64,000 nucleotides of DNA, taken from the NCBI RefSeq assembly GCF_900115695.1, contig NZ_FOXK01000002.1, positions 186,001 through 250,000 of the forward strand, given 5' to 3'. Origin of the DNA: Ectopseudomonas toyotomiensis. Its GTDB lineage: Bacteria; Pseudomonadota; Gammaproteobacteria; Pseudomonadales; Pseudomonadaceae. This document shows, piece by piece, positions 46,081 to 55,502 of this stretch. The notes beneath the pieces were generated by a model, which did no database searches, was not told the DNA's origin, and was given only the letters and a program-made list of their open reading frames with translations. Each line of letters starts with the position of its first letter. The stretch's first letter is position 1. The translations under genes and the position numbers were made by a program.

Positions 46081-46854
46081 TCAGCGCAGAACCCCTTCTT
46101 CGATCAATAGCTTGAAGATAGCCTCTGCGCCCTCCTGTGGCGAGACATCCTTGAGCACCTGGCCGCCACCACCACTGGCTTTGGCCGTGGCCGCCTTCAT
46201 CCGTTCCGCGCCCGTCTTGGCCTTGATCACCTTGAGCCGTTTGGGTCGTGACTTGGCCGGCTGCAGGCTGGCTTCGGCCAGCAGCGGGTCGTCCACTACC
46301 GTCACCTCGTGGGCTTCGATCTGCCCGCGCCGTGCCGGGCCAAAGGCACTCTGGCGGGCGACCGGAGCGGCGTTGTCGACGCTGGCCACGCAGGGCAGGC
46401 GTACCTTGAGCCGGCGCCGCTGTCCGCGCGGCAGCGCCTGTAGCACCTGGGCTACGCCGTTTTCGACCTTCTCCACTTCCGCCAGGCCGACCACCATCGG
46501 CCAGCCCAGGCGCTCGGCCAGCAGGAACGGCAGCATGCCGGAGCCTTCGCCGGTTTCCGCCTGGCTGCCGGTGAGTACCAGTTGGGTGCGGCTGCCTTGC
46601 AGATAGTCGACCAGTAGCGGCAGGGCGTCGGCACCTTCGGGCTGTTCCAGCACATCGAGCTGTTCCAGGCCCATACCCAGATAGCCGCGCAGGGCTTCGG
46701 CCTGAGGGTCGCCGGCATGCAGCAGTTGCAGGTTCTGTCCGGCCAGACGCAGGCCCAGCTCGACCGCACGGGCGTCCTGCTCGGCGCGCCGCGGGCGACC
46801 CGAGGTCGGGTGGGCGCCGACCGAGACCAGGGCGACGATATTAAGATCAGTCAT
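46081..46854 (-). CDS. etfB: Electron transfer flavoprotein beta subunit (dimethylglycine pathway)
   Basis: A 257-residue EtfB. The start is the ATG at 46854 giving MTDLNIVALVSVGAHPTSGRPRR; 19 upstream in-frame codons belong to a repeat element. A typical EtfB segment is GSQAETGEGSGMLPFLLAERLGWPMV-like (about 110-135), lining the AMP/FAD pocket. It pairs with the adjacent etfA, distinct from housekeeping EtfAB, and accepts electrons from DgcA/DgcB. The whole etfA-etfB gap (46855-46916) is a REP-like inverted repeat. Confidence 0.93.
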   Translation of the reverse strand: MTDLNIVALVSVGAHPTSGRPRRAEQDARAVELGLRLAGQNLQLLHAGDPQAEALRGYLGMGLEQLDVLEQPEGADALPLLVDYLQGSRTQLVLTGSQAETGEGSGMLPFLLAERLGWPMVVGLAEVEKVENGVAQVLQALPRGQRRRLKVRLPCVASVDNAAPVARQSAFGPARRGQIEAHEVTVVDDPLLAEASLQPAKSRPKRLKVIKAKTGAERMKAATAKASGGGGQVLKDVSPQEGAEAIFKLLIEEGVLR

Positions 46855-46863
46855 GGTGTCCCC

Positions 46864-46920
46864 GTAGCCCGGATGCAATCCGGGAAAGCTGGTGGTGAAC
46901 CCGGATTTCATCCGGGCTAC
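46864..46920. repeat. REP-like inverted pair filling the etfA-etfB gap
   Basis: GTAGCCCGGATGCAATCCGG (46864-46883) and an inverse copy (46900-46920, ATTTCAT centre) flank 15 bp. The right copy supplies the etfA stop codon TAG (minus strand 46917-46919). Confidence 0.8.
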
Positions 46921-48149
46921 GCCGCATCACGTTTTCCTTCCTGGCGCCAGGCGGCGACGCGCTCCATCAGCGCCGCAAGGATCGCCGCCGAGTCGCCGAT
47001 CACCGAGAGGTCGGCACGTTTGATCATGTCGCAGCCGGGATCCATGTTCACCGCCACCACCTTGTCGCAGGCACCGATGCCCTGCAGGTGCTGGATGGCG
47101 CCGGAAATACCGACGGCCAAGTAGACGCGGGCGGTGACCCAGGTACCGGTGGCGCCAACCTGACGGTTGCGCGGCATGAAGCCGTCGTCCACCGCCACGC
47201 GCGAGGCGCCTTCGGTGGCGCCGAGGGCGATGGCAGCCTGGTGGAACAGCGTCCAATCCTTCACACCGTTGCCGCCGGAGAGGATGAACTCGGCCTCGGC
47301 CATGGGAATCTGCGCTGGATCCACGGCCACCGGGCCGAGATCTTCGATACGCGGCAGGCTGTGAGCGATCTTCGCGCCCAGCTCCAGTGGCCGTGCTTCG
47401 TGACGGGTTTCGCTGACCGGCTCGGCGCACTCGACCGCTGCCAGGATCAGCCGGGGCAGGGCGCGCTGGATATCCTGCTGGCCGCTGCCGGCGCGGCCGA
47501 TGGTCTGCTCGCCGGCGACCTGCCAGACGCGCGTTGCAGGGCGCTCACCGAGCTTGGCGGCCAGGCGCCGACCCAGCTCGCCGCCACCGGTACGGCTGTC
47601 AGGCAGCAGCCAGTGGCGCGGTGCCAGTTGGCTTTCCACGGCGCTCAGCGCCAGTACGTGGGCTTCCGGGGCGTAGCCGTCGAAGGCATCTCCTGCGATG
47701 CGCAGCAGGCGGTCGACGCCGGCCGTGTCGAAGGCGTTCTCCTTGTCCTCGCCGAACACCACGGCGACCACGGCACCACTATCGCCGGCCAGCTTGCGGG
47801 CCAGGCCGAGGAGATCCTTGTCATGGCTGGACAGACGGCCGCCGACCATGTCCGGCACCACGCAGATGTGGAACGCCGGTTGTTCGATGACGTGTAGCGG
47901 CAGCTGCACCTCGACGCTGGCGCTGCTGCGTTTGCCGGCAGTGCCCTGCTGGGCGCCGCTGCGGTCGATACGCTTGAGCCCGGCCGGGCCGATAAAGCCG
48001 GCAGCGATGGCGTGCGGGTTCTTGCGGATGATGCCATTGGGGCCCATCCAACTGGTCTGATCCTGGCTCTGCATGGCTGCATGCAGCGGGTGCAGGCGGT
48101 TACGGGCGATCCACTCGGCGCGAGGGTCGCGGCGGATGATGTCGCTCAT
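46917..48149 (-). CDS. etfA: Electron transfer flavoprotein alpha subunit (dimethylglycine pathway)
   Basis: A 410-residue EtfA, about 100 residues longer than housekeeping EtfA because of an N-terminal extension (MSDIIRRDPRAEWIARNRLHP...). The start ATG at 48149 is preceded by AGGAGG. The C-terminal FAD domain is conserved: RQVGATGTWVTARVYLAVG, GISGAIQHLQGI, NMDPGCDMIKRADLSVIGD. It should pass electrons from dimethylglycine demethylation to ETF:quinone oxidoreductase. The TAG stop lies in a REP-like repeat. Confidence 0.93.
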   Translation of the reverse strand: MSDIIRRDPRAEWIARNRLHPLHAAMQSQDQTSWMGPNGIIRKNPHAIAAGFIGPAGLKRIDRSGAQQGTAGKRSSASVEVQLPLHVIEQPAFHICVVPDMVGGRLSSHDKDLLGLARKLAGDSGAVVAVVFGEDKENAFDTAGVDRLLRIAGDAFDGYAPEAHVLALSAVESQLAPRHWLLPDSRTGGGELGRRLAAKLGERPATRVWQVAGEQTIGRAGSGQQDIQRALPRLILAAVECAEPVSETRHEARPLELGAKIAHSLPRIEDLGPVAVDPAQIPMAEAEFILSGGNGVKDWTLFHQAAIALGATEGASRVAVDDGFMPRNRQVGATGTWVTARVYLAVGISGAIQHLQGIGACDKVVAVNMDPGCDMIKRADLSVIGDSAAILAALMERVAAWRQEGKRDAA

Positions 48150-48186
48150 GCCTGGGCCTCCTGGATGCGCTGGGATTGTTGTTTCA

Positions 48187-50148
48187 TCACTGCACCTCCG
48201 CCAGTTCACGCTTGGCGAGTGGCTTTTTTGCCGCCACCTCGGTGGCTTCGATCAGCACTTCGGCGACCAGCTCGGCTATGTCCTTGATCTCTGGGCGCGG
48301 CGCGACCACGGCTTCGAGCATCGCGGTGCACTGCGGGCAGCCCACGGCCACCAGCTCGGCGCCGGTTTCCTTGATGTCGACCATGCGCATGTCGGGGATA
48401 CGTTGCTTGCCGGGGATGTCGGTGATCGGCGCGCCGCCACCGCCGCCGCAGCAGCGTGAACGGAAGCCCGAGCGTTCCATCTCCTTGACCTCGATGCCGA
48501 TAGCCTTGAGTACGGCGCGTGGCGCCTCGTACTCGCCGTTGTAGCGGCCGAGGTAGCAGGGGTCGTGATAGGTGACGCTGGCGGCTTTGCTCTGGCCGAG
48601 GTTCAGCGCGCCCTTGCGTACCAGCTCGTCGATAAAGGTGCTGTGGTGCAGAACCTGGTAGTCACCACCGAGCGCGCCGTATTCGTTCTTCAGCACGTGG
48701 AAGCTGTGCGGGTCGCAGCTGACGATGCGTTTGAAACGGTACTTGCTCAGGGTAGCGATGTTGCGCTTGGCCAGGTGTTGGAAGGTCGCTTCGTCACCCA
48801 GGCGGCGCGCCACGTCGCCGCTGTCGCGTTCTTCCAGACCGAGTACGGCGAAGTCGACGTCGGCAGCCTTGAGGATCTTCACAAAGGCCCTCAGCGTTCT
48901 CTGATTGCGCATATCGAAGGCGCCGTCACCGACCCAGAACAGCACGTCGGTTTCGCCCTTGTCGGCGAGCAGCGGCAGGTTCAGGTCGGCAGCCCAGTTC
49001 AGGCGACCGCCGGGGTTGAAACCGCCCGGGTTGTCAGTGGCGATCAGGTTGTCCAGCACCTCGGCGCCTTTGTTCGGAGTCGCGCCTTTCTCAAGGGTGA
49101 GATGACGGCGCATGTCGACGATGGCGTCGACGTGCTCGATCATCATCGGGCACTCCTCGACGCAGGCGCGGCAGGTGGTGCACGACCAGAGGGTCTCGGC
49201 ATCCACCAACGCCTTGCCGTTCAGATCGACGATCGGCTGATGTGGGCCGCCGCTGTGTTCGCCCAGCGGCTTGCCGGGGTAGGGCGAGCCGGCGAACTTG
49301 GCGTCATTGCCACCGGCCAGGCCGATGACCATGTCCTGAATCAGCTTCTTCGGGTTCAGCGGCTGGCCAGCGGCGAAGGCCGGGCACATGGCCTCGCATT
49401 TGCCGCACTGCACGCAGGCGTCGAAGCCGAGCAGCTGGTTCCAGGTGAAGTCGGTGGGTTTTTCCACGCCCAGCGGCGCCTTCGGATTGTCCAGGTCCAG
49501 CGCCTTGAGGCCGGTGGAGCGACCGCCGCCGAAGCGCTCGGCGCGGCGGTGCCAGGCCAGGTGCAAGGCGCCGGCGAAGGCGTGCTTCATCGGCCCGCCC
49601 CAGGTCATGCCGAAGAACAGCTCGGACACGCCCCAGGCCACGCCGACGGCCAGTACGGCGGCCAGAATCCAGCCGCCGAAACCGACCGGCAGAATTCCGG
49701 CAACCGGCAGCGTGGCGATGAAGAAGCTGGCGGCGAACATCAACAGGCTTTTCGGCAGGCGCATCCATGGGCCTTTCGACAGCCGCGAGGGCGGGTCGAT
49801 ACGGCGCTTGGCAACGAACAGGGCGCCGACGAACATCAGTACCGTGGCGCCCAGCAAGGCGAAGCCGAGGATGCGGCTGTGCAGGCTGAAACCGTGCACG
49901 ACGATCGCCAGCACGGCCGCCAGGACGAAGCCGCCAGCGGTGGCGACGTGGGTCTTGGACATGTACTTGTCGCGCTCGACCACGTGGTGCAGGTCCACCA
50001 GGTAGCGACGCGGCATCTTCAGCAGGCCGCCGATCCAATCGACCTTGGCCGGCCGACCGCGGCGCCACATGAAGAAGCGCCTGGCCGCGCCAATGACCGC
50101 AAGGGCCAGGGCGGTGAAGAGCAGGAGGGGGAGGATGGTGTTCAACAT
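48187..50148 (-). CDS. dgcB: Dimethylglycine demethylation protein DgcB (membrane Fe-S, CCG-domain)
   Basis: A 653-residue protein. The N-terminal DUF3483-type region (about 1-190) has five to six membrane helices. Two 4Fe-4S motifs follow: CVQCGKCEAMC (245-255) and CTTCRACVEEC (323-333), each followed by Pro. A C-terminal heterodisulfide-reductase-like CCG region has HDPCYLGR and SRCCGGGGGAP (about 575). It resembles GlpC/HdrD-type electron carriers and probably links DgcA to EtfAB or the quinone pool. AGGAG lies 8 nt before the ATG. Required with DgcA for dimethylglycine growth in P. aeruginosa. Confidence 0.94.
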   Translation of the reverse strand: MLNTILPLLLFTALALAVIGAARRFFMWRRGRPAKVDWIGGLLKMPRRYLVDLHHVVERDKYMSKTHVATAGGFVLAAVLAIVVHGFSLHSRILGFALLGATVLMFVGALFVAKRRIDPPSRLSKGPWMRLPKSLLMFAASFFIATLPVAGILPVGFGGWILAAVLAVGVAWGVSELFFGMTWGGPMKHAFAGALHLAWHRRAERFGGGRSTGLKALDLDNPKAPLGVEKPTDFTWNQLLGFDACVQCGKCEAMCPAFAAGQPLNPKKLIQDMVIGLAGGNDAKFAGSPYPGKPLGEHSGGPHQPIVDLNGKALVDAETLWSCTTCRACVEECPMMIEHVDAIVDMRRHLTLEKGATPNKGAEVLDNLIATDNPGGFNPGGRLNWAADLNLPLLADKGETDVLFWVGDGAFDMRNQRTLRAFVKILKAADVDFAVLGLEERDSGDVARRLGDEATFQHLAKRNIATLSKYRFKRIVSCDPHSFHVLKNEYGALGGDYQVLHHSTFIDELVRKGALNLGQSKAASVTYHDPCYLGRYNGEYEAPRAVLKAIGIEVKEMERSGFRSRCCGGGGGAPITDIPGKQRIPDMRMVDIKETGAELVAVGCPQCTAMLEAVVAPRPEIKDIAELVAEVLIEATEVAAKKPLAKRELAEVQ

Positions 50149-50188
50149 CTTGGGGTCTCCTTAGCGGGACCGAAAGCTACGCAAATCC

Positions 50189-50306
50189 ATCCCCTCTTCC
50201 CCTGGGGGGAGAGGGTTAGGGAGAGGGGGCAGACGACATGGATATCCGCCCAATGGCCCCTCTCCCCCCGCCCTGTCCCGCAGTCGGGAGAGGGGCCGTT
50301 TGTGTC
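50189..50306. repeat. CCCCTCTCCC-type inverted repeat in the dgcA-dgcB gap
   Basis: C/T-rich and G/A-rich blocks (CCCCTCTTCCCC...GGGGGAGAGGG, then CCCCTCTCCC...GGGAGAGGGG) form nested stems and fill most of the 162-nt gap. A shorter relative occurs at about 57427-57460 after cdhC. Confidence 0.6.
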
Positions 50307-50310
50307 GTGG

Positions 50311-52371
50311 CTAAAAGTCCTTGCACAACCGCAGCGCGTCGTAGATCGCTGCGTGGGTGTTGCGCTGGGCCACGCAATCGCCAATGCGGAACAGCAGGTA
50401 GCCGTCGCCCGACTCGCTCAGGCACGGCTGCGGCTTGATCGCGAACAGCGCTTCGACGTCGATCTGGCCCTTGTTGCGCGAGCCCTGCTTGAGCGCGTAG
50501 TACAGCGATTCGTCCGGGCGCACGCCGTTCTCCACTACCACCTGGTCGACCACGCGCTCTTCCTTGGCGCCGGTGTATTCGTTCTCCAGCACGGCGACCA
50601 GCTTGTCGCCCTCGCGGTAGACCTTCTCCAGCATCAGGTCGCCGGTCATGATCACTTCTTTCGGGTACAGGCTGCGGTAGTAGGTCGGGAAGCTGGTGCC
50701 GCCGATGGCCACGCCCGGCTTGATGTCGTCGGTGACGATCTCCACCTGGGCGCCCTTGTCGGCGAGGAAGTCGGCGACCGACATGCCGGTAAATTCGCAG
50801 ATGGTGTCGTACACCAGCACGTTCTTGCCCGGCGCCACCTTGCCCGAGAGCACGTCCCAGCTGCTCACCACCAGGCCCTCGGCCGCGCCCCAATGCTCGT
50901 TCTGCTCGAGGAACGGGTGGCCACCGTTGGCCAGCACGATGATGTCCGGGCGCAGGTCGAGGATGGTGGCTTCGTCAGCCGGTGTGCCCAGGCGCAGGTC
51001 TATCCCCAAACGCGCCAACTCGAGCTGGTACCAGCGGGTGATACCGGCGATCTGGTCGCGTTGCGGCGCTTTCGACGCGATGGTGATCTGCCCGCCAAGA
51101 CTGTCGTTCTTTTCAAACAGGGTCACGTCATGACCGCGCTCGGCGGCGACGCGGGCTGCCTCCATGCCAGCCGGGCCGCCGCCGACGATCACCACCCTGC
51201 GCTTGGCGCCGGTGGTCTTCTCGATGATGTGCGGCACGCCCATGTATTCGCGGGACGTCGCGGCGTTCTGGATGCACAGTACGTCCAGGCCCTGGTACTG
51301 GCGGTCGATGCAGTAGTTGGCGCCGACGCACTGTTTGATCTGGTCGATCTGGCCCATCTTGATCTTGGCGATCAGGTGCGGGTCGGCGATGTGCGCACGG
51401 GTCATGCCGACCATGTCCACGTAACCGCCTTCGAGAATGCGCGTGGCCTGGTTCGGGTCCTTGATGTTCTGCGCGTGCAGCACTGGCACCTTGACCACTT
51501 CCTTGATGCCGGCCGCCAGGTGCAGGAAGGGCTCCGGCGGATAGCTCATGTTCGGAATGACATTGGCCAGGGTGTTGTGGGTGTCGCACCCTGATCCCAC
51601 GACCCCAATAAAATCGATCATGCCGGTGGCATCGTAGTAGGCGGCGATCTGCTTCATGTCCTCATGGGACAGGCCGTCCGGGTGGAACTCGTCGCCACAG
51701 ATGCGCATGCCGACGCAGAAGTCGTCACCGACTTCCTTGCGCACGGCCTTGAGCACTTCCAGGCCGAACTTCATGCGGCCCTCGAAGGTGCCGCCCCATT
51801 CGTCAGTACGCTTGTTCACGCGCGGCGACCAGAACTGGTCGATCATGTGCTGGTGCACGGCGGACAGCTCGACGCCATCCAGGCCGCCTTCCTTGGCGCG
51901 GCGTGCGGCCTGCGCGTAGTTGCCGATCACTCGCCAGATTTCCTCGACCTCGATGGTCTTGCAGGTGGCGCGGTGTACCGGCTCACGAATGCCGGACGGC
52001 GACATCAGGGTCGGCCAGTGGAAACCATCCCAGCGCGAGCGGCGGCCCATGTGGGTAATCTGGATCATGATCTTGGCGCCATGCTTGTGCATGGCGTCGG
52101 CCAGGTTCTGGAAGTGCGGGATGATGCGGTCGGTGGACAGGTTGACCGAACTCCACCACTGCTGCGGGCTGTCGATGGCCACCACCGAGGAGCCGCCACA
52201 GATGGCCAGGCCGATGCCACCCTTGGCCTTCTCTTCGTAGTACTTCACGTAGCGCTCGGTGGTCATGCCGCCGTCGGTGGCGTAAACCTCGGCGTGCGCG
52301 GTGCTGAGCACACGGTTGCGGATGGTCAGCTTGCCGATCTGGATCGGCTGGAACATTGCTTCGAAGGCCAT
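50311..52371 (-). CDS. dgcA: Dimethylglycine demethylation protein DgcA (flavin oxidoreductase)
   Basis: A 686-residue protein of the trimethylamine dehydrogenase/2,4-dienoyl-CoA reductase group. It has an N-terminal FMN TIM barrel (about 1-360), an iron-sulfur segment and C-terminal FAD/NAD folds (VVIVGGGPAGMEAARVAAERG). The cluster segment reads CVGANYC, then Cys 12 residues later; the usual second Cys (CxxC) is Ala here. With DgcB it converts dimethylglycine to sarcosine. The length equals the P. aeruginosa protein. GAGGAT precedes the ATG. Confidence 0.94.
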   Translation of the reverse strand: MAFEAMFQPIQIGKLTIRNRVLSTAHAEVYATDGGMTTERYVKYYEEKAKGGIGLAICGGSSVVAIDSPQQWWSSVNLSTDRIIPHFQNLADAMHKHGAKIMIQITHMGRRSRWDGFHWPTLMSPSGIREPVHRATCKTIEVEEIWRVIGNYAQAARRAKEGGLDGVELSAVHQHMIDQFWSPRVNKRTDEWGGTFEGRMKFGLEVLKAVRKEVGDDFCVGMRICGDEFHPDGLSHEDMKQIAAYYDATGMIDFIGVVGSGCDTHNTLANVIPNMSYPPEPFLHLAAGIKEVVKVPVLHAQNIKDPNQATRILEGGYVDMVGMTRAHIADPHLIAKIKMGQIDQIKQCVGANYCIDRQYQGLDVLCIQNAATSREYMGVPHIIEKTTGAKRRVVIVGGGPAGMEAARVAAERGHDVTLFEKNDSLGGQITIASKAPQRDQIAGITRWYQLELARLGIDLRLGTPADEATILDLRPDIIVLANGGHPFLEQNEHWGAAEGLVVSSWDVLSGKVAPGKNVLVYDTICEFTGMSVADFLADKGAQVEIVTDDIKPGVAIGGTSFPTYYRSLYPKEVIMTGDLMLEKVYREGDKLVAVLENEYTGAKEERVVDQVVVENGVRPDESLYYALKQGSRNKGQIDVEALFAIKPQPCLSESGDGYLLFRIGDCVAQRNTHAAIYDALRLCKDF

Positions 52372-52403
52372 TACGGCATCCTCACGGTAAGCGCTCTAGC
52401 GTT

Positions 52404-52427
52404 GTGGGAGGCGCTGGCCGCTCCCAC
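52404..52427. repeat. Small REP-like stem upstream of dgcA
   Basis: GTGGGAG (52404-52410) and CTCCCAC (52421-52427) with a 10-nt loop, in the 74-nt gap between the DUF5943-type gene and dgcA. It may damp or stabilise the operon transcript. Confidence 0.5.
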
Positions 52428-52445
52428 GGATTTCTTATGGGTGAC

Positions 52446-52976
52446 TCAAAGTGGCCGGGTGACGAACAGACCGTCGTCATGGCCGTCTTCGGCGCCGCTG
52501 TATTCCTGCACCGTGTGGGTACGGAGCGGGCTGCCCTTGGCGGCGAGAATCTGGTCGATGGCGCCGGAGAACCAGCCGGTGAACATGTAGTCGACCTTGC
52601 GGTTCACCTTGCCGTACACGTAGACGAAGGCCGAATGTTTGAGCTTGACCTCGGCATGGCCGGTTTCCAGGTCGAGCTTCTGTGTTTCGAACAGGCCCCA
52701 GCCGCGCTGCGACAGGCGCTTCATGTAGTGCTCGAACACCGCAGCGCCGGAAATGCCGTGGCACTCGGCTTCCTTTTCGCACCAGTGCCAGGCGGACTTG
52801 TAGCCAGCCTTGTAGAGGATCTCGGCGTATTTCTCGGCGCCGAGCACTTCCTCGATGCCCATGTGGTTGTTGACGAAGAAGTGGCGCGGCACGTAGAGCA
52901 TCGGCAGCGCGTCGGTGGTCCAGACGCCGGTTTCGTCGTCGACTTCGATTGGCATTTCGGGGGCGTGGGTGGCCAT
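52446..52976 (-). CDS. DUF5943/V4R-like protein of the dimethylglycine cluster
   Basis: A 176-residue soluble protein (MATHAPEMPIEVDDETGVWTTDALPMLYVPRHFFVNNHMG...). It has a Cys and a His pair (WHWCEKEAECHG, about 65-76) and an aromatic-rich C-terminal part (VDYMFTGWFSGAIDQIL). The fold looks like the small-molecule-binding V4R class. P. aeruginosa has an equivalent gene between the dipeptidase and dgcA. Function unknown; a substrate-binding or accessory role in dimethylglycine oxidation is inferred from position. Confidence 0.82.
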   Translation of the reverse strand: MATHAPEMPIEVDDETGVWTTDALPMLYVPRHFFVNNHMGIEEVLGAEKYAEILYKAGYKSAWHWCEKEAECHGISGAAVFEHYMKRLSQRGWGLFETQKLDLETGHAEVKLKHSAFVYVYGKVNRKVDYMFTGWFSGAIDQILAAKGSPLRTHTVQEYSGAEDGHDDGLFVTRPL

Positions 52977-53001
52977 ATACGGGAACTCCAGAGTTTGAAC
53001 C

Positions 53002-53077
53002 GTAGGAGCGGCTTCAGCCGCGAAGCTTCAAAGCATGCCGTCCCTTCGGGACGGATCGCGGCTGAAGCCGCTCCTAC
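53002..53077. repeat. REPIN: perfect 22-bp inverted GTAGGAGCGGC repeat
   Basis: The left arm (53002-53023, GTAGGAGCGGCTTCAGCCGC plus GA) and a perfect inverse (53056-53077) flank 32 bp that contain a further stem (CCGTCCC/GGGACGG). It fills the gap between the dipeptidase and DUF5943-type genes. This is the classic Pseudomonas REP pair layout. Confidence 0.9.
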
Positions 53078-53098
53078 AAGGATTGTGTTGGGAGGGGC

Positions 53099-54076
<978 letters not shown>

Positions 54077-54238
54077 CAGGCTTGTCCCCTAAACGGATGC
54101 GCCGAGTCGGACGTCGGCGCTTTGGGGAGAGCTTATCCCTGGGGGGCAGGGCGACCCGGTGCAAAAACGACTGGGGGTTTGCCGAAAGCGTCAAGCCGAG
54201 GTCGCGAACGGATATGCCAGTGTTTCGCCCGTCACCGC

Positions 54239-54298
54239 GTAGCACGGACGCAATCCGGGGAATCGGTGGCGCCTGGCCCCGGATTGCATCCGGGCTAC
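54239..54298. repeat. REP-like inverted pair near the cdhR 3' end
   Basis: A degenerate left copy (GTAGCACGGACGCAATCCGG, 54239-54258) and an exact right copy (CCCGGATTGCATCCGGGCTA, 54278-54297) flank 18 bp. It ends 7 nt before the cdhR stop. Confidence 0.75.
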
Positions 54299-54305
54299 GG
54301 TTGGC

Positions 54306-55253
54306 CTAGCTGCCTGGTCGTTCGTGGCGATCCTGGCTGGGGCTGGCGGCGAAGCGTCTGCGGTAGCTGCGCGAGAAGTACGAGGCCGAATCGAAGCCGC
54401 AGGCCAGGCCCACCTCCAGCACGCTGAGGTCGCTCTGGCGCAGCAACTGGCGCGCCTTGTCCAGCCGCAGGTCAAGGTAGAAGGCCGAAGGCGTGGTATC
54501 CAGGTGATGACGAAACAGCCGCTCCAACTGACGCACGGTGATGCCGGCCAACTCGGCCAGCGCCTCGCTGGACAGCGGTTGTTCGCACTGGCGCTCCATT
54601 TCGCCGATCACCCGCACCAGCTTCTTGTTGTGCAGGTCGTAACGGCTGGCCACCTGCATACGCTGGTGATCCAGGCGGGTGCGGATGCGGCTGACCACGA
54701 ACTGTTCGGACACCTGCACTGCCAGCGCCTCGCCGTGTTCCTGGCCAATCAGGCCGAGCATCAGGTCGAGGCTGCTGGTGCCGCCGGCGCTGGTGATGCG
54801 CCGGCCGTCGATCTCGAACAGCTCCTGGGTGACCAGCAACGCCGGGTAGCGCTCGCGAAAGGCGTCGATGGCTTCCCAGTGCAGGGTCAGACGCTGGTGC
54901 TGGAACAGCCCGGCCTCGGCCAGCACGAAGCTGCCGGTGTCGATGCCGCCGAGGATCGCCAGTTCCGGTTCGCGTCGTTGCAGCCAATGCGCCAGGTGAT
55001 GGTTGTAGTGGGCCAGCGGCTCGAAGCCGGCGACCACGAACAGTGCTCGGCTTTCCTCGGGCAGCTCCAGGCCGCCATCGACGTTGAGCGACATGCCATT
55101 GCTCGCCTGTACGGCATTGCCGTCCTGGCTGAGCAGGCGCCAGCGATACAGCTCGCCGCGAAAGCGGTTGGCCACGCGCAGCGGTTCGATGGCCGACATC
55201 AGGCCCATCATGGAAAAGCCGGGTAGTAGCAGAAAACAGAAGGTCTGGGGCAT
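54306..55253 (-). CDS. cdhR: CdhR, carnitine-responsive AraC/GlxA-family activator
   Basis: A 315-residue regulator of the same architecture as GbdR: DJ-1/PfpI-like N-terminal domain (MPQTFCFLLLPGFSMMGLMSAIEPLRVANRF; GGIDTGSFVLAEAGLF) and AraC HTH C-terminal (LAELAGITVRQLERLFRHHL, GLACGFDSASYFSRSYRRRF). The start is the ATG at 55253; 24 upstream codons lack similarity. It is divergent from caiX-cdhC-cdhA-cdhB, as in P. aeruginosa, where CdhR activates carnitine catabolism. Confidence 0.92.
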   Translation of the reverse strand: MPQTFCFLLLPGFSMMGLMSAIEPLRVANRFRGELYRWRLLSQDGNAVQASNGMSLNVDGGLELPEESRALFVVAGFEPLAHYNHHLAHWLQRREPELAILGGIDTGSFVLAEAGLFQHQRLTLHWEAIDAFRERYPALLVTQELFEIDGRRITSAGGTSSLDLMLGLIGQEHGEALAVQVSEQFVVSRIRTRLDHQRMQVASRYDLHNKKLVRVIGEMERQCEQPLSSEALAELAGITVRQLERLFRHHLDTTPSAFYLDLRLDKARQLLRQSDLSVLEVGLACGFDSASYFSRSYRRRFAASPSQDRHERPGS

Positions 55254-55502
55254 GCAGGTCACGAGGCCGTTGCGGGGTGGCAGATAGCCCGGAAAGATTA
55301 ATGGGCCAGCATGGCTCTCATACAAGCAGAAAGTCGATATAGGTCAATAAATAGTCGCTCAAGTGTGAATGAGGCGTGAAATCGAAGCGTAAGGTGTTTT
55401 CATCGGGAAACGAAGATTCCCGAGCACGGTGGGGGTTCTGCCCGCTGGCAGGCCTCTAGAAAAACGAAATAGAACCGCTGTGACACGATGAGGAGCACCC
55501 AG
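55254..55502. promoter_or_regulatory. Divergent cdhR/caiX control region
   Basis: About 250 bp, A/T-richer in 55300-55400. It must carry CdhR (and possibly GbdR) sites for the carnitine operon. I could not define a clear palindrome or sigma-54 element. Confidence 0.45.

Noticed and set aside
48565..51594. 1009-codon plus-strand open frame across dgcB and dgcA
   Set aside because: Spans two minus-strand genes and the repeat between them; composition is typical of antisense frames.
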